Shown: positions 1-6,576, numbered from the stretch's first letter. The stretch is 7,117 nt of DNA from Candidatus Cloacimonadota bacterium (GCA_030596265.1 JAUVKM010000102.1:1-7117), one strand, 5' to 3'. Notes: generated from the sequence alone by a model not told the origin. Numbers and translations are program-made.

Positions 1-507
1 GGCGATTTTGCCCAAGGCGGTATTGTGTTTTGGTTAGATGAAACAGGACAACACGGCTTGGCATGTGCTAAACAAGACCAAAGTTTTGGAATTCGATGGT
101 ACGCTGGTACTTATGGAAACACACAGGCTAAAGGTGATGGTCCGTTTTCGGGAGAAATGAATACAGGCATTATTATAACCGCTCAAGTAGCCATTGGAGA
201 TGATTGTGTAACTTATGCAGCCCGCATCTGTAATGAATTGCAAATTACTGAAGGTGGAAAAACATCTGGCGATTGGTATTTGCCTTCAAAAGAGGAGTTA
301 AACTTATTATATCAAAATAAAGCGACCATAGATGCAACAGCAATAGCAAATGGAGGGAGTGCTTTTGCTAATAGTATCTATTGGAGTTCCACTGAAGTCT
401 CTACTGGTAACTGGGGTGCATGGGGACAAAATCTCAGCGATGGTTACCAAGCATTTGGCTATAGTAAGATTAACACTTATTATGTTCGTGCAGTTCGGGC
501 TTTTTGA
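1..507 (+). CDS. C-terminal part of a DUF1566 (Lcl-like) domain protein, 5' truncated by the window edge
   Basis: The frame is open from base 1 and runs 168 codons to a TGA stop. The GTG inside it (base 25) is not a credible start, because the domain already begins before it (GDFAQGGIVFWLDETGQHG). The visible part is essentially one DUF1566 domain: GGIVFW-DETGQHGL at residues 6-20, an ICNELQITEGGKTSGDWYLP block near residues 78-97, PSKEELNLLYQ, YWSSTE, and the terminal VRAVRAF. DUF1566 is the C-terminal domain of the Legionella collagen-like adhesin Lcl and is common at the end of secreted FCB proteins. The likely role is a surface or extracellular binding module; the ligand is unknown. No catalytic motif is apparent. 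The missing N-terminus might carry the same QTIDYQGRLA module as the two following genes, but that lies outside the window and is a guess. The domain call is firm; the whole-protein function is unknown. Confidence 0.85.
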   Translation, partial: GDFAQGGIVFWLDETGQHGLACAKQDQSFGIRWYAGTYGNTQAKGDGPFSGEMNTGIIITAQVAIGDDCVTYAARICNELQITEGGKTSGDWYLPSKEELNLLYQNKATIDATAIANGGSAFANSIYWSSTEVSTGNWGAWGQNLSDGYQAFGYSKINTYYVRAVRAF

Positions 508-530
508 AATGAATAAAGGGATTAATCCGT

Positions 531-562
531 CTACGTTAAAACTACGGTGGGCAAGGAGAAAA
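531..562 (+). repeat. Shared leader element, copy A, carrying the ribosome binding site of the first S74 protein
   Basis: These 32 bp match 3883-3914 at 31 of 32 positions (one C/T difference at the fourth base). The element ends in GGTGGGCAAGGAGAAAA, with AAGGAG at 553-558 placed 5 nt before the ATG at 564. The match stops at the start codon and the two downstream genes are unrelated, so it is a leader-borne repeat, not gene homology. Copy A lacks the upstream GCCCACC arm found at copy B; only a weak CCGT (527-530) / ACGG (544-547) pairing is available here. It could be a mobile palindromic unit that landed in the 5' UTR, or a shared translational control element. Confidence 0.75.
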
Positions 563-563
563 A

Positions 564-2174
564 ATGAAAAACTTATTTATCGTCACTTTACTTTTTACCT
601 CAATGTGCCTGTGGGCACAAAATGTACCACAAACAATTGACTACCAGGGCAGACTTGCCGATAGTGATGGGAACTACCTTAACGAGGTAGTCATAGTTGA
701 TTTTTTAATTTATGATGCAGAAACGGGCGGAACTTTACTCTGGAATGAATCGCGGAATGTAAGCTGTGCAAATGGTATCTTTCATGCTCTACTCGGCTCA
801 TCGGTTACATTCCCAACCAGCCTCTTCGATGGTGAAAATCGTTGGCTGGAATTAATTGTAAGTGGAGAAACTCTTGATTCGCGAACCAAAATTGCTAGCG
901 TACCATATGCCATTAAAGCAGAAACAGCTTACACATTACAGAATATGGGTTCCGGCTCAGGTTTGGATGCTGACCTCTTAGATGGACAGGATTCATCTGA
1001 TTTTATGCCGGCAACTGCCGCCTTTGGTGATATCACAGCCGTAACAGCAGGTACAGGCTTAAGTGGTGGCGGAACTTCCGGTGATGTGACTCTAAATGTA
1101 GATGTTCCATTAAATCTTAGTGCAAATATTCCTAGCCCAAACAGCGTTATTAATGGTGAAAATGCCAGTATTACAGGTTATGGTGTTTATGGTTCTAATG
1201 TTCACAGCAATAACTTTGGTTATCTTGGAAGTCCGGACTACGGTGTTTATGGCAGTAATTTTGCTAATTACGGTTCTGGTGTTTATGGTAATAATGATGA
1301 ATATGGTGGTTATGGGATTTATGGTAATAATACTTCACTTAGCGGGAAAGGTGTATATGGTAAAGAGTCCATTTATGGGAATTATGGTTATTTAGGTTCT
1401 TATTCTTATGGTGTATATGGTGAATATGACAGTAGTGGAAATTATGGTTATTTAGGTTCTTTCACTAATGGTGTTCATGGATATACTACTTATATTGCCG
1501 GAGCTGGTGTTCGTGGTGAAAGTGAAGGTAATTATGGCGGTTACTTTACAGCAAGTATGCCTGGTATGGCCACACATGTAGTTCATGCTCAATATAATGG
1601 TGATATTAGTACTACTCATCCCATAGCTGTTTATGCTAGATCATGGGCAACAGATCATTATGGTTATGGTGGATATTTTAAAGGTGGATATTGTGGTGTT
1701 TGGAGTGTTGGTCTTGACTATGCTGGTTATTTCAGTGGTAATGTACATGTTTCTGGAACATTCACCAATCCTTCCGATGAGCGTTTAAAAGAAAATGTGC
1801 AGCCGTTTAATAATGCTCTATCCAAAATAAGGCTGATGAGTGTACATACCTTTAACTTTATACAAATGACAGAAGAGAAACAATTAATACTGCCGGAAGG
1901 TGAACAGATCGGCCTAATAGCACAAGAACTGGAAGAAATCCTGCCTGAACTTGTAGAGAATATTGTTCATGCTTACGATAAAAATGAAAATATCGAAAAT
2001 GCAGAAAGCGATATGGAACAAATCGAATATAAAGGTATAAATTATATTGGTCTTATTCCTGTATTGATAGAAGCAATTAAAGAGCAACAACAAATGATTG
2101 AGTCACAACAAACTCAAAACGAAGAACAACAGAGACAGATCGAAAAGTTATTAGAAATTATAGGAGAGAAATAA
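564..2174 (+). CDS. Secreted fibre-like protein with GVYG repeats and C-terminal peptidase S74 chaperone domain (paralogue 1)
   Basis: A 536-residue protein. The ATG follows AAGGAG at 5 nt spacing and opens a signal peptide (about residues 1-18, predicted cut LWA|QNV). Residues 19-124 form a module shared with the next gene: QTIDYQGRLADSDGNYLN, GGTLLW, GIFHALLGS, SVPYAIKAETA. Residues 125-181 hold tail-fibre-like motifs (LDADLLDGQDSSDF and TAGTGLSGGGTSGDVTL) absent from the neighbour. Residues about 205-320 are GVYG / NYGYLGS repeats. From residue 402 comes the S74 intramolecular chaperone: NPSDERLKEN with Ser404 and Lys409 in the positions of the family's presumed Ser/Lys self-cleavage pair, IGLIAQELEEILPELV, and YKGINYIGLIPVLIEAIKE. 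A Gln-rich coiled coil follows (about 498-534). In known S74 proteins this domain drives trimer folding of a beta-helical fibre and may then be cleaved off. A secreted trimeric surface fibre or adhesin is the best inference. Phage tail fibre is less likely given the signal peptide and the absence of phage genes. Confidence 0.88.
   Translation: MKNLFIVTLLFTSMCLWAQNVPQTIDYQGRLADSDGNYLNEVVIVDFLIYDAETGGTLLWNESRNVSCANGIFHALLGSSVTFPTSLFDGENRWLELIVSGETLDSRTKIASVPYAIKAETAYTLQNMGSGSGLDADLLDGQDSSDFMPATAAFGDITAVTAGTGLSGGGTSGDVTLNVDVPLNLSANIPSPNSVINGENASITGYGVYGSNVHSNNFGYLGSPDYGVYGSNFANYGSGVYGNNDEYGGYGIYGNNTSLSGKGVYGKESIYGNYGYLGSYSYGVYGEYDSSGNYGYLGSFTNGVHGYTTYIAGAGVRGESEGNYGGYFTASMPGMATHVVHAQYNGDISTTHPIAVYARSWATDHYGYGGYFKGGYCGVWSVGLDYAGYFSGNVHVSGTFTNPSDERLKENVQPFNNALSKIRLMSVHTFNFIQMTEEKQLILPEGEQIGLIAQELEEILPELVENIVHAYDKNENIENAESDMEQIEYKGINYIGLIPVLIEAIKEQQQMIESQQTQNEEQQRQIEKLLEIIGEK
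1176..1523 (+). repeat. GVYG / NYGYLGS coding repeats in S74 paralogue 1
   Basis: Residues about 205-320 repeat G-x-GVYG(S/N) and (N)YGYLGS-x-x-YGVYG units, for example GYGVYGSN, DYGVYGSN, SGVYGNN, GYGIYGNN, KGVYGKE, SYGVYGE. At DNA level a TATGGTGTTTATGG-like word recurs. Regularly spaced Gly and Tyr fit short strands of a triple beta-helix or solenoid shaft. The unit length is irregular, as expected of a degenerate fibre repeat. Confidence 0.75.
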
Positions 2175-2281
2175 ATATCTTGCCAAAAATGTATGCAAAA
2201 TATTTAGAATTAAATGTTAAAAGTAAAACATAGAAAAATTAATAATTTCGTAATTAGTTCAATTAATCGTAACTATAACAG

Positions 2282-2299
2282 AGATGGACATGTCGATCT
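2282..2299. promoter_or_regulatory. Imperfect palindrome in the gap between the two S74 genes
   Basis: The 185-bp gap 2175-2359 is AT-rich and holds no gene and no clear terminator. Its one notable motif is AGATgGACATGTCgATCT, an 18-bp dyad centred on GACATGTC with one mismatched pair. It lies about 60 bp before the start codon of the second S74 gene. It could be an operator or a chance palindrome; a TATAAC at 2274-2279 just before it is a weak -10 candidate without a convincing -35. Confidence 0.25.
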
Positions 2300-2359
2300 G
2301 AATACCTCTGGAAGGTACAGTATGACAATAATTAGTAATAATTTAACAAGGAGAATTAT

Positions 2360-3829
2360 ATGAAAAAAGTATTTTTATCTTTCTCAATTTTGTTATTCAT
2401 CTCAATGTGCCTCTGGGCACAAAACGTACCGCAAACCATCGACTACCAGGGCAGACTTGCCGATAGTGACGGTAACTACCTTAACAGTGTAGTCACAGTT
2501 AATTTTTTGATCTATAATGTAGAAACTGGCGGAACTGAACTCTGGATTGAAACGCAGGATGTTTCTACCAACAATGGAATTTTTCATGTATTACTCGGTT
2601 CGGTAACACCTGTTCCAATTGATCTTTTTGATAATGATGAATGCTGGTTAGAACTGGTTGTAGGCGGAGAGACACTTTCACCTCGTACAGTTATTGTAAG
2701 TGTTCCCTATTCCTTAAAAGCAGAAACTGCATATACAGTAGAAGCACCTCTCAACCTCAGTGAAAATGTCTCTAACCCAAATAGCGTTATCAAGGGTGAA
2801 AATACTGGTTCAGGATATGGTGTTTATGGTAAACATTATATTACTGATAATTATGGTTACTTAGGCTCAGATAATTTTGGTGTTTATGGTTATGGTCATT
2901 ACAGTGGTGGATATTTTGAAGGGGACACATATGGTGTTTATGGTTTACACCCCACTGGAAATTATGGTTATATAGCTTCATCCGATTATGGTGTTTATGG
3001 TTCCTCAAGTGGAAATTTTGGTTACCTGGGAAGTTCAGGCTATGGTGTTTATGGAATACATAACAGTACCGGTAGTTATGGTTACTTAGGTGCGAGCGAT
3101 TGTGGTGTTTACGGTTATAGTACAGGTTACTATGGTGGTTACTTCGAATCAAATTATAATAGCGGCGATACACATGTAATTCATGCTGAGTTCACCAATA
3201 CCGCACCTTCTTATGCCATAGCAGTTTATGGCAAATCCAGACCGGTAGATGGTTTTGGTATTGGTGGAAATTTTGAAGGGGGGCTTTGTGGTGTTTATGG
3301 TATAGTAAACCCTACAGGAAGTGACAACTATGTTGGAGTACATGGTTACGTTGATGGTGGTTCAGGTACAAATTATGCAATTTTTGGTTATGCCTATAGT
3401 ACAGGCACTCACTATGCCGGGTATTTCAGTGGTAATGTACATGTTACCGGAACATTCAGCAATCCTTCTGATGAACGTTTAAAGGAAAATGTACAGCCAT
3501 TCAGCAATGCCCTTTCCAAAATAAAGCTAATGAATGTGCATACTTTTAATTTCAAACAAATGGCAGAAGAGAAACAATTGGTGCTGCCTGAAGGTGAACA
3601 GATCGGTCTGATAGCACAGGAATTGGAAGAAATACTTCCTGAACTGGTAGTAGATAATGTTCATGCCTATGATAAAAATGAAAATATCGAAAATGCAGAA
3701 AGAGATATGGAAAAGTTCGAATATAAAGGTATAAATTATATCGGTCTTATTCCGGTTTTGATAGAAGCCATGAAAGAACAGCAACAACAGATAGAAGAGC
3801 TGCAACAACAAATTGCGGAAATGAAATAA
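2360..3829 (+). CDS. Secreted fibre-like protein with GVYG repeats and C-terminal peptidase S74 chaperone domain (paralogue 2)
   Basis: A 489-residue protein. The ATG sits 6 nt after AAGGAG (2348-2353) and starts a signal peptide (predicted cut near LWA|QNV, residues 20-21). The order matches the upstream paralogue: N-terminal QTIDYQGRLADSDGNYLN module (about 21-126), GVYG/NYGYLGS repeats (about 152-330), S74 domain from about residue 368 (NPSDERLKEN, with Ser370 and Lys375; IGLIAQELEEILPELV; YKGINYIGLIPVLIEAMKE), and a Gln-rich coiled coil (about 464-489). It lacks the roughly 54-residue LLDGQ / GTGLSGGG module, joining the N-module to the repeats through only a few residues (TAYTVEAPLNLS). 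Ends are highly similar between paralogues while the repeat shaft differs in number and order of units. It has its own ribosome binding site but not the 32-bp leader. Likely a second version of the same kind of surface fibre; the two could form separate homotrimers. The ligand cannot be told from sequence. Confidence 0.88.
   Translation: MKKVFLSFSILLFISMCLWAQNVPQTIDYQGRLADSDGNYLNSVVTVNFLIYNVETGGTELWIETQDVSTNNGIFHVLLGSVTPVPIDLFDNDECWLELVVGGETLSPRTVIVSVPYSLKAETAYTVEAPLNLSENVSNPNSVIKGENTGSGYGVYGKHYITDNYGYLGSDNFGVYGYGHYSGGYFEGDTYGVYGLHPTGNYGYIASSDYGVYGSSSGNFGYLGSSGYGVYGIHNSTGSYGYLGASDCGVYGYSTGYYGGYFESNYNSGDTHVIHAEFTNTAPSYAIAVYGKSRPVDGFGIGGNFEGGLCGVYGIVNPTGSDNYVGVHGYVDGGSGTNYAIFGYAYSTGTHYAGYFSGNVHVTGTFSNPSDERLKENVQPFSNALSKIKLMNVHTFNFKQMAEEKQLVLPEGEQIGLIAQELEEILPELVVDNVHAYDKNENIENAERDMEKFEYKGINYIGLIPVLIEAMKEQQQQIEELQQQIAEMK
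2813..3349 (+). repeat. GVYG / NYGYLGS coding repeats in S74 paralogue 2
   Basis: Residues about 152-330 carry a clearer compound unit than paralogue 1: NYGYLGSDNFGVYG, NYGYIASSDYGVYG, NFGYLGSSGYGVYG, SYGYLGASDCGVYG, spaced about 18-37 residues apart, followed by more divergent GVYG and GVHG copies. The DNA word GGTGTTTATGG recurs near-exactly at least six times, so slippage or recombination within the shaft is plausible. Confidence 0.75.
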
Positions 3830-3845
3830 ATCCGCTTTTTCTGAA

Positions 3846-3904
3846 CCACTCATGAGTGGCCAGAAATGGCGCGACAGCCCACCTATGTTAAAACTACGGT
3901 GGGC
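3846..3904 (+). repeat. Cluster of three small hairpins before the cadherin-like repeat gene
   Basis: Three dyads follow one another in the 86-bp gap: the perfect 14-bp palindrome CCACTCATGAGTGG (3846-3859); GCCA-GAAA-TGGC (3859-3870), a 4-bp stem with a GAAA loop; and GCCCACC (3877-3883) with GGTGGGC (3898-3904), a 7-bp stem with a 14-nt loop. None is followed by a T-run, so this is not an ordinary terminator. The last stem overlaps the shared leader and ends right before the AAGGAG. Confidence 0.65.
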
Positions 3905-3914
3905 AAGGAGAAAA
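3883..3914 (+). repeat. Shared leader element, copy B, carrying the ribosome binding site of the cadherin-like repeat gene
   Basis: Matches 531-562 at 31 of 32 positions. AAGGAG at 3905-3910 precedes the ATG at 3916 by 5 nt. Here the GGTGGGC within the element pairs with GCCCACC just upstream (3877-3883), placing a stable hairpin directly against the ribosome binding site. The element therefore sits in front of two of the three intact secreted-protein genes of this cluster. Confidence 0.75.
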
Positions 3915-3915
3915 T

Positions 3916-5937
3916 ATGAAAATTAAAATATTGATTTTATTAAGTTGCTTGCTTCTGGTCTCTAATGCTTTTGCAGATCAACCTTCCAGTGACAGTTACA
4001 TACTGATTCAGCGAGGATTCCTGGTAGGAAATGCCAATCAGACATCTCCCCCGGGTTCAACAAGTTATGATCTTACAGAGAATGCGATTTTTGGAATTAG
4101 CAATGATGGGGCAACCAGCACCGGTTACCAACTCTTCCCGGGATTTCTGCAGCCATCTAATGATGCACCTACAATAATTCTGCCCGATAGTTTCACCTTT
4201 GATGAAGATGATGCTCTTGTTGTAGATTTTGCACCGTTTATCAATGATATTAATGGTGACATTGTTACCATAGGTGTGAGTGGTAATACTGAAGTAATTG
4301 TAAATATTGTTGATTTCACTGTTACATTTAGTGCCGCACTAAACTGGAATGGAACGGAAACACTCACATTTACTGCTAATGACAACATGGATAGAGCAGT
4401 AGCTTCTGATGATGTAGATATTATCGTAGCTTCTGTTAATGATGCTCCAACTATTACATTACCGGATACCTTCACCTTTGATGAAGATGATGCTCTTGTT
4501 GTAGATTTTGCAGGATTTGTTGATGATGTTGATCTGGATGTTCTAACACTTTCAGTTACCGGTAATACAGAGATCACGGTTGATATTGTTGACCTGCAAG
4601 TTACTTTTGGAGCAACTGAAAATTGGAACGGAACTGAAATTCTTACTTTCACAGTTGATGATGGTATGGGTGATAGAGTTTCTTTCTCAACCGGTGGAAG
4701 AAATTCACATGATAGAAACAACACGATAATTGAGAACAACAGAGCAACAGCAGATGATGTTGTTGACATCATCGTAATTCCTGTTAATGATGATCCTACT
4801 ATCACATTACCCGATGATTTCACATTTGAAGAAGATGAAGAACTGACTGTAGACTTCGTGGACTTTGTTGATGATGTTGATCTAGATGTTCTAACACTTT
4901 CTGTTACCGGTAATACAGAGATCACGGTTAATATTGTTGATCTGCAAGTTACATTTGGAGCAACTGAAAACTGGAATGGAATGGAAACACTTACTTTTAC
5001 CGTTGATGATGGTCAGGGTGACAGAAACTCCTTTTCAAATAGTAGAGCAACTGCAGAAGATGATGTGGATGTGATTGTGCTTCCTGTTAATGACGATCCA
5101 ACTATTATCTTACCGGCAGATTTCACATTTGAAGAAGATGGAGAACTGATAGTAGATTTTACAGAATACGTTGATGATGTTGATCCGGATGATCTCACAC
5201 TTTCAGTTACAGGAAATACAGAGGTTATTGTAAATATCGTAGGATTGGAAGTTACATTTGGAGCAACTGAGAATTGGAATGGAACAGAAACACTCACCTT
5301 CATTATTGATGATAATGCAACCAGAGCAACTGCAGAAGATGATGTGGATGTTATCGTAACTCCGGTTAATGATGAACCGGTGCTGATTGGTTTCCAACCT
5401 GAAGAACTTGCATTTACAGTTGTAGAAGATAGCACTGTTTTCTTCAGCGTGGAAGTGGAGGATATAGATAGCACAATAGAATACGAGTGGTTTGTTGATG
5501 ATGTTTTACAGACAGAAATATCAGAAGAATTTATTCATATCTTCGAGATTGTGGGAGATATCGAGATCAAATCACTAGCATCTGATGAGGATTACACTAT
5601 TGAAACTATCTGGATCGTTCAAGTTGAAGCGGGATCTGATGCAGGAGATACACTACCGGTTACTACAGATCTATGCCAAAATTTCCCAAATCCATTCAAT
5701 CCTGTTACTACTATCAACTATTCTCTTGTGAATGCAGGTAGAGTTAAAATTGAAATATTCAATATCAAGGGTGCAAAGATTCGCACATTAGTAGATGAAC
5801 ATAAAAATGTTGGCTTCTATTACACTGTTTGGGATGGGAAAGATAACAGTGGTAAATTAGTTGCGAGCGGAATGTACTTTTACAGCATGAATACTGAAGA
5901 GTATCACAGAATAAGGAAAATGGTTCTGCTGAAATAA
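3916..5937 (+). CDS. Secreted surface protein with four tandem cadherin-like (tandem-95) repeats and a FlgD-like / type IX-style C-terminal sorting module
   Basis: A 673-residue protein. The ATG follows AAGGAG at 5 nt and opens a signal peptide (residues 1-20, predicted cut AFA|DQP). A short beta-rich preamble (21-80) ends in GYQLFPGFLQP. Four NDxPT-initiated repeats follow, at about 82-174, 175-290, 291-391 and 392-484. Each has FTF(D/E)EDxxLxVDF, DDVD, VTGNTE, NWNG-ETLTF and a closing DDVDVIVxPVND; the Asp/Glu richness fits calcium-binding cadherin-like folds. An Ig-like stretch (about 485-571) precedes the C-terminal module (about 587-673): CQNFPNPFNPVTTINYSL, IEIFNIKGAKIRTL, WDGKDNSGKLVASGMYFY and KMVLLK. 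This C-terminus is typical of FlgD-like / Por-type sorting signals that send proteins across the outer membrane or anchor them to the surface. No enzyme domain is present, so adhesion or a structural role is likely. It is the last gene before the terminator. Confidence 0.9.
   Translation: MKIKILILLSCLLLVSNAFADQPSSDSYILIQRGFLVGNANQTSPPGSTSYDLTENAIFGISNDGATSTGYQLFPGFLQPSNDAPTIILPDSFTFDEDDALVVDFAPFINDINGDIVTIGVSGNTEVIVNIVDFTVTFSAALNWNGTETLTFTANDNMDRAVASDDVDIIVASVNDAPTITLPDTFTFDEDDALVVDFAGFVDDVDLDVLTLSVTGNTEITVDIVDLQVTFGATENWNGTEILTFTVDDGMGDRVSFSTGGRNSHDRNNTIIENNRATADDVVDIIVIPVNDDPTITLPDDFTFEEDEELTVDFVDFVDDVDLDVLTLSVTGNTEITVNIVDLQVTFGATENWNGMETLTFTVDDGQGDRNSFSNSRATAEDDVDVIVLPVNDDPTIILPADFTFEEDGELIVDFTEYVDDVDPDDLTLSVTGNTEVIVNIVGLEVTFGATENWNGTETLTFIIDDNATRATAEDDVDVIVTPVNDEPVLIGFQPEELAFTVVEDSTVFFSVEVEDIDSTIEYEWFVDDVLQTEISEEFIHIFEIVGDIEIKSLASDEDYTIETIWIVQVEAGSDAGDTLPVTTDLCQNFPNPFNPVTTINYSLVNAGRVKIEIFNIKGAKIRTLVDEHKNVGFYYTVWDGKDNSGKLVASGMYFYSMNTEEYHRIRKMVLLK
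4159..5367 (+). repeat. Four tandem cadherin-like repeat units in coding sequence
   Basis: The units are about 93, 116, 101 and 93 residues long and begin at NDAPT, NDAPT, NDDPT and NDDPT. Units 2 and 3 are roughly 90% identical in DNA over about 150 bp (4519 onward against 4867 onward, offset 348 bp), so they come from a fairly recent duplication. Length varies almost only in one linker before the last strand, which goes from about 7 to 30 residues and tends to contain DR and RATAxDD. Confidence 0.85.
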
Positions 5938-5950
5938 TAGGCAAATTTGT

Positions 5951-5984
5951 AAAAAGCCCAGCCGTGAATGGCTGGGCTTTTTTT
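5951..5984 (+). terminator. Rho-independent terminator of the secreted-protein gene cluster
   Basis: GCCCAGCC (5956-5963), loop GTGAAT, GGCTGGGC (5970-5977), then seven T (5978-5984). The five A before the stem can pair with the T-run, extending the stem to 13 bp and giving possible activity in both directions. It begins 13 bp after the stop codon of the cadherin-like gene. Confidence 0.93.
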
Positions 5985-5989
5985 AGTGG

Positions 5990-6115
5990 TTCATCAATTC
6001 CCAGTCCTAAAGGACTGGGTTATTAAAATCAGAAGTATTAATTTACATAACTAATAACCTGCGCCTTCAGGCGTAGGGAAAGAGACAACCACACCACGAC
6101 ACACACGGCGTTTAC
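5990..6115. repeat. REP/BIME-like hairpin repeat, copy 1 (3' side of the transposase)
   Basis: A 126-bp direct repeat of 6608-6733 with no indels and about 8 mismatches. Hairpin 1 is CCCAGTCC-TAAA-GGACTGGG (6000-6019). Hairpin 2 is CCTGCGCC-TTCA-GGCGTAGG (6058-6077, one G-T pair). Between them is a perfectly conserved AT-rich spacer whose ends form a further inverted repeat, GGTTATTA (6018-6025) with TAATAACC (6052-6059), sharing two bases with each neighbouring stem. A CA-rich stretch (about 6085-6105) follows and holds most of the mismatches. The repeat begins 5 bp after the terminator T-run. Confidence 0.85.
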
Positions 6116-6120
6116 GCCGT
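6105..6120. repeat. Hairpin at the 3' end of the transposase gene
   Basis: ACGGCG-TTTA-CGCCGT, a 6-bp stem with a four-base loop. Its last base is the first + strand base of the transposase stop codon (TAA read on the - strand, 6120-6122). It could be the right-end hairpin recognised by the transposase. Its counterpart in repeat copy 2 has only the first arm and loop. Confidence 0.7.
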
Positions 6121-6557
6121 TATTCATCGATCATTATATTATGTTGTTTTAATAATAACTTCCATTCTTCCATAAAAGATATTTTACTATGATGTTCTTT
6201 CTGATTTAAAATATATTTACGAACATAATTCAAATTCGATTCACTCACAGAAAATACACCAAATCCTCGTTGCCAATTAAATCGCACTTTCAATAATTTC
6301 TGTTCATTTATCCAATGTGATGATTCACCTTTTATTTCATTTACCATTTTACTAATCGAATATTTTGGATTAAAAGAAAATAGACAATGAACATGATCTT
6401 CAACCCCATTAATTAATGAAAGATGGTAATCCTTTTCAGAAGCAACGGTATGAATATGTTCAAATAGATCTTTTCTGATCTTGGAAGAGAGAAGAGGAAA
6501 TCTATCTTTTGTACTCCAAATAATATGTAACCAGATTTTATAATAGGTTTGACTCAT
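6120..6557 (-). CDS. tnpA: IS200-like Y1 (HUH) transposase, REP-associated type
   Basis: A 145-residue protein, about the usual length for Y1 transposases. The start is the ATG whose complement is at 6555-6557, with AAAGGA 6 nt upstream on the - strand. The HUH metal-binding motif is His55-Val56-His57 in VEDHVHCLFSF. KGESSHWIN and NWQRGFGVFSVS are family blocks, and the catalytic tyrosine is most likely Tyr115 in VRKYILNQKEHH. All key residues are present and the frame is intact, so the enzyme may be active. Family members cut and join single-stranded DNA at hairpin ends. The dense hairpin repeats on both sides fit a RAYT-like enzyme and its REP substrates. The gene faces the surface-protein cluster and is separated from it by the terminator. 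Confidence 0.93.
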   Translation of the reverse strand: MSQTYYKIWLHIIWSTKDRFPLLSSKIRKDLFEHIHTVASEKDYHLSLINGVEDHVHCLFSFNPKYSISKMVNEIKGESSHWINEQKLLKVRFNWQRGFGVFSVSESNLNYVRKYILNQKEHHSKISFMEEWKLLLKQHNIMIDE

Positions 6558-6576
6558 TTTGTTTCCTTTTTTTAAT

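Noticed and set aside
564..620. Lipoprotein signal on the S74 proteins (Cys15 in TSMC, Cys17 in ISMC)
   Set aside because: Met before the Cys does not fit a lipobox, and LWA followed by Gln gives a normal signal peptidase I site.
350..640. A + strand 96-codon frame across the DUF1566 / S74 gene junction
   Set aside because: It overlaps two well-supported genes in another frame and shows no recognisable motif.
2175..2281. Promoter for the second S74 gene (TATAAC near 2274)
   Set aside because: No convincing -35 at proper spacing, and AT-rich sequence gives many such matches by chance.
2841..3173. Antisense His/Asn-rich frame opposite the GVYG repeats
   Set aside because: It is the reverse complement of the TATGGTGTTTATGG repeats; composition is not protein-like and no start signal is present.
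564..3829. Prophage tail-fibre locus
   Set aside because: S74 and fibre motifs suggest it, but both proteins have signal peptides and neighbours are secreted surface proteins; no phage structural, packaging or integrase gene is in view.
4125..5474. Two long Ser/Thr/Val-rich antisense reading frames opposite the cadherin-like repeats (4125-4925 and 5013-5474, - strand)
   Set aside because: They mirror the repeated GAT/GAA-rich codons of the sense gene, are low complexity, and the sense frame has signal peptide, domains and ribosome binding site.
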